This document shows, in pieces, positions 8,835-17,049 of a stretch of 64,000 bases of DNA; the stretch's first letter is position 1; each line of letters starts with the position of its first letter. The translations under genes were made by a program, and so were the position numbers. Source of the stretch: Helicobacter cappadocius (GTDB lineage Bacteria > Campylobacterota > Campylobacteria > Campylobacterales > Helicobacteraceae); NCBI RefSeq assembly GCF_030688855.1, contig NZ_JAUYZK010000001.1, positions 62,001-126,000 of the forward strand, read 5' to 3'. The notes under the pieces were generated by a model that ran no database searches, had not been told where the DNA came from, and saw only the letters and a program-made list of their open reading frames with translations.

Positions 8835-9501
8835 TTTTAAATCACTAGAAAAAGATATAGACTACTATTTTAATGATAAGCAATTACTTTTACAAGCACT
8901 TACACACAAAAGCCATAAAATTGGCCCAGATAATGAACGATTGGAATTTTTAGGAGATGCTGTTTTAGACTTGGTGGTGGGTGAATTGTTGTTTTATGAG
9001 TTTCCACAAAGTACAGAAGGAAATCTTTCAAAAATGAGAGCAGGAGTGGTCAGTGAAAAAGGCTTTATGAAACTCGCACAGTCGATTAACCTAGGTCATT
9101 ATCTATACATTTCTCAAAGCGAAGAGCAAAATCAAGGACGAAATAAGCCTTCTATTCTTTCTAATGCTTTTGAGGCATTGATGGGTGCTGTGTATCTTGA
9201 ATCAGGGTTGGAAGATGTTAGAAGAATTGTAAAGATATTATTAGAAAAAGTCTATCCAAATAGGGATTTTCAAAGCTTATCTTTAGATTATAAAACCAGC
9301 GTTCAAGAGCTTTCTCAAGCACAATTTTTTGAAATACCTACCTATGAGCTTGTATCTGAAAGTGGTCCTGATCATTGCAAAGAGTTTGAGATGATTCTTT
9401 TGATTAGGGGTAAGCAATATGCTAGAGCAAGGGGAAAAAGCAAAAAAGATGCTCAACAAAAATGTGCACAAATCGCTTATGAGAAGTTAAAAAAGGACTA
9501 A
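8818..9501 (+). CDS. rnc: Ribonuclease III
   Basis: Cleaves double-stranded RNA in rRNA precursors and some mRNAs. The N-terminal nuclease domain carries the signature [16 protein letters not shown] (about residues 38-53) and a second acidic site ([13 protein letters not shown], about 117-129). A C-terminal double-stranded RNA-binding domain spans about 155-225 and ends with the helix [18 protein letters not shown]. The ATG at 8818 has AAAAAGG upstream; an in-frame ATG three codons later is possible. It overlaps rnhA and is followed one base later by aroC. The order rnhA-rnc-aroC is the H. pylori one. Confidence 0.97.
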   Translation: MDKMTDFKSLEKDIDYYFNDKQLLLQALTHKSHKIGPDNERLEFLGDAVLDLVVGELLFYEFPQSTEGNLSKMRAGVVSEKGFMKLAQSINLGHYLYISQSEEQNQGRNKPSILSNAFEALMGAVYLESGLEDVRRIVKILLEKVYPNRDFQSLSLDYKTSVQELSQAQFFEIPTYELVSESGPDHCKEFEMILLIRGKQYARARGKSKKDAQQKCAQIAYEKLKKD

Positions 9502-9502
9502 C

Positions 9503-10588
9503 ATGAATACATTTGGACAAAGGTTTAGAGTTAGCACTTTTGGAGAATCTCATGGGGAAGCAATTGGATGTATTATAGATGGGGTTCCTGCAGGTCTTAA
9601 AATTGATAAGGTTTTTATCTCTCAAGAGGTGGATAGACGAAAAGGTGGAAAAAATCGCTATAGCACTCCACGAAAAGAAAGCGATGAGGTTGAAATACTT
9701 AGTGGAGTTTTTGGAGGAATCAGCACAGGAGCACCTATTGGAATGATAGTAAAAAATAACAATACTAAAAGTGCTGATTATGAAAATATCAAATCTATTT
9801 TTCGTCCTGGACATGCAGACTGGACATACTATCACAAATACGGAGTTAGGGATTATCGTGGCGGCGGAAGAAGTTCTGCACGTGAGAGTGTTCTAAGAGT
9901 TGCAAGTGGGGCTATTGCAAAGATGTTACTAAAAGAAGTCGGGATTATTTGTGAAGGTGGTATTTATTCAATAGGCACGATTGTTTCAGAAGAGGTAGAT
10001 TTTGAATATTCTAAACAAAGTGAGATATTTTCTTTAGATAAAAATAAAGAAGAGGCACAAAAAACACTTATTGATAAAGCAAGAATGGCTCATAATAGTA
10101 TTGGTGGAGTAGCGTTGATTAAGGCTAGAGGGTTGGATGAGAAAATTCCTATAGGACTTGGAGAGCCTTTGTATCATAAACTAGATGGTGCTATAGCTTC
10201 TGCTATGATGGGATTAAATGGGGTTAAGGCTGTGGAGATTGGAGATGGTCTTAGATCAGCTGAAGTTTTTGGGAGTGAGAATAATGACTGCATTGATTCT
10301 AGTGGTTTTTTGAGCAATCATTCAGGAGGTATTTTGGGGGGGTTGAGCAATGGATCGGATATTTTTGTAAAGGTTTATTTTAAGCCAACCCCAAGTATTT
10401 TTTTGGCACAAAAAACATTAGATACAAACGGAAATGAGGTTGTTTGTGAGCTTAGAGGAAGGCATGATCCTTGTATAGCGGTTCGAGGCAGCGTAGTGTG
10501 TGAAAGCCTTTTGGCACTAGTTTTGGCAGATATGTTGCTTTTAAATCTTGGAAGCAAAATAGAGCATTTGCATACAATCTATAAATGA
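9503..10588 (+). CDS. aroC: Chorismate synthase
   Basis: Last step of the shikimate pathway: converts 5-enolpyruvylshikimate 3-phosphate to chorismate using reduced flavin. Conserved features are [18 protein letters not shown] (about residues 14-31), the [14 protein letters not shown] and [19 protein letters not shown] blocks (about 103-135) and [13 protein letters not shown] (about 271-283). The DNA for the last block contains a run of seven G, explained by the conserved Gly codons. Length 361 aa is typical. The ATG follows the rnc stop by one base. An 88-base gap then separates it from argF. Confidence 0.97.
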   Translation: MNTFGQRFRVSTFGESHGEAIGCIIDGVPAGLKIDKVFISQEVDRRKGGKNRYSTPRKESDEVEILSGVFGGISTGAPIGMIVKNNNTKSADYENIKSIFRPGHADWTYYHKYGVRDYRGGGRSSARESVLRVASGAIAKMLLKEVGIICEGGIYSIGTIVSEEVDFEYSKQSEIFSLDKNKEEAQKTLIDKARMAHNSIGGVALIKARGLDEKIPIGLGEPLYHKLDGAIASAMMGLNGVKAVEIGDGLRSAEVFGSENNDCIDSSGFLSNHSGGILGGLSNGSDIFVKVYFKPTPSIFLAQKTLDTNGNEVVCELRGRHDPCIAVRGSVVCESLLALVLADMLLLNLGSKIEHLHTIYK

Positions 10589-10676
10589 AGCTCGTTAATC
10601 CAATTCAAGTATATTAAAAGTTTTAAAGGATAAAATTAAACTCATTGCAGTTCATCTGTGATTTAAGGGGTTGGCT

Positions 10677-11633
10677 ATGAGACATTTTTTGACATTAAAG
10701 GATTTTACAAAAGAAGAAATCCTTGATATAGTAGATATTGCCATCAGCATTAAAAAAGATTTTCTTCAAGGAAAATCTACGCCACTGATGAAAGATAAGA
10801 TTTTAGCAATGATTTTTGAAAAAAATTCCACCCGAACTAGAGTGAGCTTTGAAGCAGGAATATATCAGCTCGGAGGGATGGGAATGTTTCTCTCCAGCAA
10901 GGATATTCAACTTGGAAGAGGAGAGCCTATCAAAGATAGTGCAAGGGCTATTGGATCAATGGTGGATATGATAATGTTGCGTACCTATGCACAAGAGAGA
11001 CTCGAAGAATTTGCAGCTTATTCTCCCGTGCCTGTTATTAGTGGTTTGAGTGATTTATTTCATCCAGCACAGCTTATTACAGATTATTTGACAATGATAG
11101 AATGTGGAATTTATCTTCAGGATAGAAGGTATGATAATCTCCATATTGCAACCCCAAAAGTTGCTTATATCGGAGATGGTAATAATATGGCAAATTCTTG
11201 GCTTATGTTGGCTTCTAAATTAGGGTTTGATATTTCTATTGCTTCTCCTGATGGATATATGCCAGATACAAAAGTCCTAGAAGATGCGATGAAATTCGCT
11301 CAAATAAGTGGTGCAAAAATAACCATCACTCATTCCCCAAAAGAAGCTGTGCAAGGATCTAATGTCGTTACAACCGATACTTGGGCATCAATGGGTCAAG
11401 AAGATGAAAAAGAGGAAAGAAAAAAGGTATTTAAAGATTATTGTGTGAATGATGATTTAATGTCTTTAGCAGATAAAAATGCAATTTTTTTACATTGCTT
11501 TCCTGCTTATCGAGATCAAGAAGTTACCGATAGTGTCGTAGAGGGTCACCAAAGCAGAGTGTTCAAAGAAGCTCAAAATCGGCTTCATGCACAAAAAGGA
11601 ATTATGGTATGGCTACATCAAAACAGAATATAA
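10677..11633 (+). CDS. argF: Ornithine carbamoyltransferase
   Basis: Makes citrulline from ornithine and carbamoyl phosphate in arginine synthesis; carbamoyl phosphate would come from CarAB (carB is in this window). The signature for carbamoyl phosphate, STRTRVSFE, is near residue 47. HPAQL near 127 and HCFPAYR near 266 are the other substrate-binding blocks. I chose ATG 10677 over TTG 10671 because AAGGGG lies six bases before the ATG. The last 25 bases overlap the DUF2603 gene. By recollection, H. pylori lacks argF between aroC and the DUF2603 gene, so this is a difference from that species. Confidence 0.95.
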   Translation: MRHFLTLKDFTKEEILDIVDIAISIKKDFLQGKSTPLMKDKILAMIFEKNSTRTRVSFEAGIYQLGGMGMFLSSKDIQLGRGEPIKDSARAIGSMVDMIMLRTYAQERLEEFAAYSPVPVISGLSDLFHPAQLITDYLTMIECGIYLQDRRYDNLHIATPKVAYIGDGNNMANSWLMLASKLGFDISIASPDGYMPDTKVLEDAMKFAQISGAKITITHSPKEAVQGSNVVTTDTWASMGQEDEKEERKKVFKDYCVNDDLMSLADKNAIFLHCFPAYRDQEVTDSVVEGHQSRVFKEAQNRLHAQKGIMVWLHQNRI

Positions 11634-12094
11634 AACATTTAAATTCAAGCAATAATGAGGGTTTGTATCGTGGATTAGATTTTCAAAATAATCATATTAA
11701 TGCTAGAAAAATAGATAGCACAAAAATGCTTTTAGAGCTTCAAAAGGGTGAATTCAGCCCTAAGGAAGCGTGGTTTGTAAAAGATGAAGAAAATAACGAA
11801 TATGTAGTAGTTCCAGAATCTGTGCTTAAGGGAATTATTCTGACTATCAAGAAGGCATATGAAGACAAACTAAAGGTAGAAATCGAAAGAGATATTATCA
11901 TTCACACTCCCATTGACTTTGATGATGTTAAAGCAGTGGCAAATACCAAGCTTGAGAAATATCGTAAAAGTGATGGGACTTTGCCTAAGATTGATACACG
12001 ATCTTTTGTCAATCAAATAAAGAAAGAGTATCCTAATTTATTCTTCAATATTGATGAGTATTTTCGCAAACAAAAATCAAATGGTGACTCCTAA
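11609..12094 (+). CDS. DUF2603 (UPF0763) family protein
   Basis: A 161-aa soluble protein of a family that I know only from Campylobacterota and that has no assigned function. It has no signal peptide. Several Glu/Lys-rich segments suggest a compact alpha/beta protein (for example [22 protein letters not shown] near residues 51-72). The start lies inside the argF end (25-base overlap), and the stop is immediately followed by the hemN ATG, so all three are probably one transcript. H. pylori HP0664 has the same position upstream of hemN (from memory). Confidence 0.85.
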   Translation: MATSKQNIKHLNSSNNEGLYRGLDFQNNHINARKIDSTKMLLELQKGEFSPKEAWFVKDEENNEYVVVPESVLKGIILTIKKAYEDKLKVEIERDIIIHTPIDFDDVKAVANTKLEKYRKSDGTLPKIDTRSFVNQIKKEYPNLFFNIDEYFRKQKSNGDS

Positions 12095-13483
12095 ATGATA
12101 GACTTCAAAAAATTTGTCAAATATTCAAAGTCCGCTCCACGATATACTAGCTACCCTACCGCAGTAGAGTTTGTGCCAAGTTTTGATGATAAGGCATTGA
12201 AAGATTCTTTTATCCGTAATGATAATATTGATGCCTATTCCCAGCACAAGCTTCCACTTTCCTTATATGTGCATCTGCCTTTTTGTAGAAGTGCATGTTA
12301 TTTTTGTGGATGCAATGTGATATACACGAGCAAAGAAGAAAAAAAAGACCGATACATTGGCTATCTAAAAAAAGAACTTGAAATTCTCAAAAAATATATG
12401 AATACAAATCGTGAGGTGGTGCAATTTCACTTTGGTGGAGGAACTCCTACTTTTTTTGACGCCAGACAATTAAAAGAGGTTATTGATTTAGTCAAGAATA
12501 CATTTCCAAACTTTTCCAAAAATGCTGAAGTAAGCTGTGAGATTGATCCTAGACACTTCAGCGAAGATCAGATGGAGGTTTTGAAAAATAGTGGATTTAA
12601 TCGACTGAGTTTTGGAGTACAGGATTTTGATGACAAAGTCCAAGAGGCTGTTCATCGCAAACAAAGTGTCGATTTTGTAAGCCGTGCAGTGGATATTGCT
12701 AGAAGCTTTGGAATTTCTTCGATTAATTTTGATTTGATTTATGGCTTACCATTGCAAACATATGAAAGTTTTGAAGAAACACTCCAAAAAGTTGTCGATC
12801 TCTCGCCCGATCGTTTGGCAGTTTTTAATTATGCTCATGTTCCTTGGATGAAAAAAACGATGCGAAAAATTGATGAAACCACACTTCCTACACCTGATGA
12901 GAAACTTAGAATATTGGAACATACCATTGCATTTTTGGAAAAAATGGGTTATAAAATGATAGGGATGGATCATTTTGCAAAAACTACCGACGAACTCTAT
13001 AAGGCAAGTATAGAAGGCGAACTTCGCAGGAATTTTCAGGGATACACTACGCGAGGATTTTCGCAAACTATTGGCATTGGACTTACAAGTATTGGTGAAG
13101 GCAAGGATTATTACACTCAAAATTACAAAGATATGGAAAGTTATGAAAAAGCGATTGACAATGGAGTATTACCAGTAGAGCGCGGGATTAGATTGAGTAA
13201 TGAGGATATTCTTCGAAAAGAGGTTATTATGGGGTTAATGAATAATCTTAAATTGGATTTTAAAACCATAGAGGAAAAATTTCATATCAATTTCACAGAT
13301 TATTTCAAAGCAGAATTACAAGAGCTTAGCGAGTATGTTCAATCAGATCTTTTAAATATCACAAAAGAAGGTATTTATACAACTCCAACAGGTGGAATGC
13401 TTATTAGGAATATCGCGATGGTATTTGATGAATATCTTCAAAAAATCCCTGCCACTCAAAGAAGATTCAGTAAAAGCGTATGA
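12095..13483 (+). CDS. hemN: Oxygen-independent coproporphyrinogen III oxidase
   Basis: A radical SAM enzyme of haem synthesis that oxidatively decarboxylates coproporphyrinogen III without oxygen. The 4Fe-4S motif appears as CRSACYFCGC (near residues 62-71), with the fourth Cys typical of true HemN. The N-terminal APRYTSYPTAVEF matches the HemN substrate lid. Gly-rich SAM-binding HFGGGTPT is near 111-118. Length 462 aa is right for HemN and longer than the HemW look-alikes. It overlaps the next gene by four bases (ATGA). Confidence 0.95.
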   Translation: MIDFKKFVKYSKSAPRYTSYPTAVEFVPSFDDKALKDSFIRNDNIDAYSQHKLPLSLYVHLPFCRSACYFCGCNVIYTSKEEKKDRYIGYLKKELEILKKYMNTNREVVQFHFGGGTPTFFDARQLKEVIDLVKNTFPNFSKNAEVSCEIDPRHFSEDQMEVLKNSGFNRLSFGVQDFDDKVQEAVHRKQSVDFVSRAVDIARSFGISSINFDLIYGLPLQTYESFEETLQKVVDLSPDRLAVFNYAHVPWMKKTMRKIDETTLPTPDEKLRILEHTIAFLEKMGYKMIGMDHFAKTTDELYKASIEGELRRNFQGYTTRGFSQTIGIGLTSIGEGKDYYTQNYKDMESYEKAIDNGVLPVERGIRLSNEDILRKEVIMGLMNNLKLDFKTIEEKFHINFTDYFKAELQELSEYVQSDLLNITKEGIYTTPTGGMLIRNIAMVFDEYLQKIPATQRRFSKSV

Positions 13484-14766
13484 GTATAGATTTTAAAAGT
13501 ATTTCCAATGCTTGTGTGAAATGTGGCAAATGTATTCCTAGTTGCACAATCTATCAAATTAATCGTGATGAAAGCACCTCTCCTAGAGGTTTTTTGGATT
13601 TACTCGGTGCTTATGAAAGAGGTGATTTGGAGCTTGATAAAAATGCAAAAAATATTTTTGAATCTTGTTTCTTATGCACCACTTGTGTGCAAATCTGTCC
13701 CAACACTCTCCCAGTGGATGTAATGATTGAAAAAATTCGTGTGGATATTGCAAAAAAATATGGTATTTCTTGGAGTAAAAAAATATTTTTTTATTTGCTG
13801 AGGCATAGAAAAATGATGGATTTTGTCTTTTCTTTTGTCTATTTTGCTGCTCCATGCATTTTTAAAAAAAACCCATCTAATACTAAAAATACATTGCGAT
13901 TTTCACTACCAAAAGTTCGTAAGAGAACTATATTTCCCTTTTCTTCTAAGAGTTTTTTGCAAAAGCATAAAGGTGAGATTGTCTCAAAAAACACTTCAAA
14001 AAATAGAGAACTCACGCATAATAAGGTGGCTATTTTTATTGGTTGTTTGAGTAATTATAATTATGTCAATGTTGGAGAGAGTTTGCTTTTTATCTTGGAT
14101 AAGATAGGGGTTGATACATTGATTCCAAAACAAGAATGTTGCGGTGCACCAGCTTATTTTTCCGGAGATATTGCTACTGTGAAATACCTTGTCAAAAAAA
14201 ATATTACTTATTTTGAAGAATTTATCGATAAAATCGATGCTATTTTAATACCAGAAGCCACTTGTGCAGCTATGTTAATAGAGGATTGGAAGCATATTCT
14301 TGAGGATGAAGAGCCACAGTGGATACAAAGATTAAATAAGCTAACTCCTAAAATGAAAATGGCTAGTTTTTGGCTAGAAAACAGCACAATACTTCCAGAT
14401 ATTTTACAAAAAATACCATTTCAAGAGAAAAATTTGACTTATCATGATCCTTGTCATGCTCGAAAGGTTTTGAAAATTTACAAAGAGCCTAGAAATTTGT
14501 TATCAAAAAATTATTCTTTAGTAGAAATGAGTGATTCAAGTAGGTGTTGTGGATTTGGCGGTATCAGTATGCAGAGTGAAAAATATGATTTAACGCTCAA
14601 AGCAGGAATTCCAAAAGCCCAAATGATAAAAGAAAGCAAGGCTCAGATAGTGAGTGCGGAATGCAGTGCTTGTCGTATGCAACTAGATAATGCAATGGAT
14701 AATTTAGGCGTAAATGCAACATTTTCTCATCCATTAGAGCTCATCGCACAGGCACTAGGAAAATAA
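13480..14766 (+). CDS. Fe-S/CCG-domain oxidoreductase subunit (GlpC/GlcF/LutA-like)
   Basis: The N-terminal domain holds two 4Fe-4S ferredoxin motifs: CVKCGKCIPSC near residues 11-21 and CFLCTTCVQICP near 62-73. Two CCG modules follow (CCGAPAYF near 220; CCGFGGIS near 350), each with the expected downstream Cys. Proteins of this layout pass electrons from flavin dehydrogenases of glycerol-3-phosphate, glycolate or lactate to quinone. In H. pylori the gene next to hemN is annotated glpC, but no dehydrogenase partner is adjacent here, so the substrate is open. Length 428 aa. It is translationally coupled to hemN. Confidence 0.85.
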   Translation: MSIDFKSISNACVKCGKCIPSCTIYQINRDESTSPRGFLDLLGAYERGDLELDKNAKNIFESCFLCTTCVQICPNTLPVDVMIEKIRVDIAKKYGISWSKKIFFYLLRHRKMMDFVFSFVYFAAPCIFKKNPSNTKNTLRFSLPKVRKRTIFPFSSKSFLQKHKGEIVSKNTSKNRELTHNKVAIFIGCLSNYNYVNVGESLLFILDKIGVDTLIPKQECCGAPAYFSGDIATVKYLVKKNITYFEEFIDKIDAILIPEATCAAMLIEDWKHILEDEEPQWIQRLNKLTPKMKMASFWLENSTILPDILQKIPFQEKNLTYHDPCHARKVLKIYKEPRNLLSKNYSLVEMSDSSRCCGFGGISMQSEKYDLTLKAGIPKAQMIKESKAQIVSAECSACRMQLDNAMDNLGVNATFSHPLELIAQALGK

Positions 14767-14769
14767 TTT

Positions 14770-15049
14770 TCCTTTATTAACGATTGCTTATTATTATTCA
14801 TTACATAATATCTCGATTTCTCACTATGGAGGGAAGTCTATAATTGTCCCGTTATCGCTAGAAACTTTTATAAAAATGATTATTGATTCTAAAAATGCGA
14901 TACATGCACCAAAACCTGAGCAAATAAAAAACATATTTGAAATGTCAAGAAAAATTGCTGAAAAATCAAAAGATGAAAATCAATGGTATGAAAATATCAA
15001 CCACCTAGCACTCAATTGGCTAAAAACAAAAGAAATCAATGAATTATAA
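14770..15049 (+). other. Possible gene relic in the gap between the CCG protein and tRNA-Phe
   Basis: This 323-base gap has no convincing intact gene. One frame is open from before the preceding stop through to TAA at 15047-15049. Its last 57 codons, from an ATG at 14876, would encode a charged helical peptide ending NWLKTKEINEL. There is no start codon or ribosome-binding site for the longer frame (which reads ISHYGGKSIIVPLSLETF just upstream). It looks more like the tail of a lost gene than a working one. I do not recognise the family. Confidence 0.35.
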
Positions 15050-15068
15050 AAATAAAAAGATGAGTATT

Positions 15069-15083
15069 ATGATCAACGATCAT
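15069..15083 (-). terminator. Weak hairpin downstream of tRNA-Phe
   Basis: ATGATC-AAC-GATCAT forms a perfect six-base stem seven bases beyond the tRNA 3' end on the minus strand. T-rich sequence follows only after some ten bases, so terminator function is uncertain. Confidence 0.3.
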
Positions 15084-15089
15084 TAAAAG

Positions 15090-15165
15090 TGGTGGCTTGA
15101 GGCGGAATCGAACCACCGACACGGAGATTTTCAGTCTCCTGCTCTACCGACTGAGCTATCAAGCC
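15090..15165 (-). tRNA. tRNA-Phe (GAA)
   Basis: On the minus strand the sequence folds as a 76-nt tRNA with encoded CCA. The acceptor pairs GGCTTGA with TCAAGCC; the D-arm contains AGCTCAGTCGGTAGAGC; the anticodon arm GGAGA-CTGAAAA-TCTCC gives anticodon GAA; the T-arm is GTCGGTGGTTCGATTCCGCC. All canonical invariant bases are visible. Confidence 0.97.
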
Positions 15166-15258
15166 AAAGATAAAGGGTGTAATTATTCCCAAAAACCCTT
15201 GAAAAATAACTTAAATATGCTCTTTATAAAGTTATTTTGTGTGTAATGTCTAAAAAGC

Positions 15259-15264
15259 TATAAT
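15259..15264 (+). promoter_or_regulatory. Probable -10 box for xth
   Basis: A perfect TATAAT lies 33 bases before the xth ATG, and AAAGGAATC precedes the start codon. Confidence 0.5.
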
Positions 15265-15297
15265 TCCAACATTTACTTTAGAATCAAAGGAATCAAT

Positions 15298-16053
15298 ATG
15301 AAGTTAATATCTTGGAATGTAAATGGTCTTAGAGCCTGTATGAACAAAGGATTTATGGATTTTTTTAATCTCATAAATGCAGATATTTTCTGCATACAAG
15401 AATCGAAAATGCAAAAAGATCAGGCTGATTTTGAAATTAAAGGCTATGAGGAATATTGGAATAGTGCAGAAAAAAAAGGTTACTCAGGGGTTGTGATCTT
15501 CTCAAAAACTAAACCACTTTCGGTGACTTATGATATGGGCATAGAACATCATGACAAAGAAGGACGGATCATTAGTGCTGAATACAAAGATTTTTATTTG
15601 GTGAATGTCTATACTCCAAACTCCAAACGAGAACTTGAGAGACTTTCCTACAGAATGGAATGGGAGGATGATTTTAGAAAATTTCTCAAAAATCTAGAAA
15701 AGAAAAAGCCTGTTATTATTTGCGGTGATTTAAATGTAGCTCATCAAGAAATTGATCTAAAAAACCCAAAGACTAATCGAAAAAATGCTGGTTTTACTGA
15801 TGAAGAAAGAGAAAAATTTACCCAATTACTACAAGCAGGTTTTACAGATACATTCAGATATTTTTATCCAAATTTACAGGGGGCTTATAGCTGGTGGAGC
15901 TATATGGGGAAAGCTAGAGAAAACAATACGGGTTGGAGAATTGACTATTTTTTATGTTCCAAAATTCTAGAAAAGAGACTAAAAAATGCAAAAATACATC
16001 CTGAAGTGATGGGTAGTGATCACTGTCCAGTTGAACTCGAACTTGATTTCTAA
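15298..16053 (+). CDS. xth: Exodeoxyribonuclease III (AP endonuclease family 1)
   Basis: Cuts DNA at abasic sites and removes nucleotides from 3' ends in base-excision repair. The start MKLISWNVNGLRA and the metal-binding IQESKMQ (near residue 36) are diagnostic. The catalytic block is CGDLNVAHQEIDL (near 141-153), and GSDHCPVELEL closes the protein. Length 251 aa is typical. It has its own promoter and is convergent with metA, with only five bases between stops. Confidence 0.96.
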   Translation: MKLISWNVNGLRACMNKGFMDFFNLINADIFCIQESKMQKDQADFEIKGYEEYWNSAEKKGYSGVVIFSKTKPLSVTYDMGIEHHDKEGRIISAEYKDFYLVNVYTPNSKRELERLSYRMEWEDDFRKFLKNLEKKKPVIICGDLNVAHQEIDLKNPKTNRKNAGFTDEEREKFTQLLQAGFTDTFRYFYPNLQGAYSWWSYMGKARENNTGWRIDYFLCSKILEKRLKNAKIHPEVMGSDHCPVELELDF

Positions 16054-16058
16054 AAGGC

Positions 16059-16955
16059 TTATCCGTTAAGATCATAAGGAGTGATTTGATACACATAGTA
16101 ATTAAGCCAATTGCTAAAAATCAAACTCGCACCTGATCGCCAGTTCATAATGACTTCATTATATTGTTTAAAATAATTTTTAGGCTCTGCTATCTGTATA
16201 TCTGCATTTCTATCGCGTTGATATTCTTCCTCTAATGTATTTTTGTCATATTCTAAATGCCCGATGATAAATATTTTTTTATTGTCATTGGATTTTATAA
16301 TCCCAACTCCAGCTTCTTGGCTTTCGCACAAAACAAGAAGTTCTGGACAATTTTTCAGTTTTGTTTGATTGACTTCACTGTGCCTAGAATGAGGCATGTA
16401 TATTAAATCATCACAACCCATAAAAAGAGGATCTAGTGGTCTAATCTTTTTATTAGGAAAAATTCCAAAGACTTTTTGATTTAAATTTTTTTTAGGTATT
16501 CCATAGTAATAATACAATCCAGCCAAAGCACCCCAACAAATGTAAATAGCACTGTTTGTATTTGCATCAATAAAATCAAAAACCTCTTTCATTTCTTCCC
16601 AATAAGCTACCTCTTCATATTCCATCAACTCTACAGGAGCTCCAGTAACAATAAATCCATCAAATTTTTTGTGTTTATCAAACTTCTTGTAAAATTTATC
16701 TAAATGTGATTTTGGGGTGTTTTTGCCCTCATAAGAACTGGTTGCAAATAAAGTAATATTTACCTGAAGTGGAGAATTGGCAAGTAATCTTATGAGTTGG
16801 CTTTCAGTTTTGATTTTGGTTGGCATTAGATTAAAAATAGCAATCTCAATAGGTCTGATATCCTGAGACATAGCCCTGTTTGAAGACATCACAAATACAT
16901 TTTCATCATCAAGAATCTTAAAGGCTGGAATATCTTTGGGAATAATCACTGGCAT
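16059..16955 (-). CDS. metA: Homoserine O-acyltransferase (MetA family)
   Basis: Activates homoserine with an acyl group (succinyl or acetyl) in methionine synthesis. The N-terminus MPVIIPKDIPAF is the classic MetA start; I therefore use ATG 16955, with AAGGAAGAG seven bases upstream, not the ATG nine codons earlier. The catalytic Cys is in YICWGALAGLYYYYGI (near residue 142), and the His-Glu pair in GHLEYDK (near 235). Length 298 aa is typical. The acyl donor cannot be read safely from sequence. A perfect inverted repeat with an embedded -10 box lies 35-65 bases upstream. Confidence 0.93.
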   Translation of the reverse strand: MPVIIPKDIPAFKILDDENVFVMSSNRAMSQDIRPIEIAIFNLMPTKIKTESQLIRLLANSPLQVNITLFATSSYEGKNTPKSHLDKFYKKFDKHKKFDGFIVTGAPVELMEYEEVAYWEEMKEVFDFIDANTNSAIYICWGALAGLYYYYGIPKKNLNQKVFGIFPNKKIRPLDPLFMGCDDLIYMPHSRHSEVNQTKLKNCPELLVLCESQEAGVGIIKSNDNKKIFIIGHLEYDKNTLEEEYQRDRNADIQIAEPKNYFKQYNEVIMNWRSGASLIFSNWLNYYVYQITPYDLNG

Positions 16956-16989
16956 TATCTCTTCCTTCAATAAGATTGACATCTAGAAT

Positions 16990-17020
16990 CTATAATAAAC
17001 ACATATTGTGTTTATTATAG
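16990..17020. promoter_or_regulatory. Perfect 14-bp inverted repeat with two outward -10 boxes upstream of metA
   Basis: CTATAATAAACACA is followed by TAT and then its exact reverse complement. Each arm contains TATAAT: the minus-strand copy at 17014-17019 is 59 bases before the metA ATG, and the plus-strand copy at 16991-16996 faces the end of the MscS gene. It could be an operator over the metA promoter, or a hairpin ending the upstream transcript, although no T-run follows on the minus strand. Confidence 0.7.
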
Positions 17021-17049
17021 AAAAGAATTGTAAATATGCCTTTTATTTT

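Noticed and set aside
10336-10342. Run of seven G inside aroC as a phase-variation tract
   Set aside because: It encodes conserved Gly-Gly residues of chorismate synthase, the run is short, and switching off an essential pathway gene is unlikely.
16983-17049. The metA upstream palindrome as a rho-independent terminator of the MscS gene
   Set aside because: No T-run follows the hairpin on the minus strand, and a -10 box lies inside each arm. An operator reading is kept as a hypothesis.
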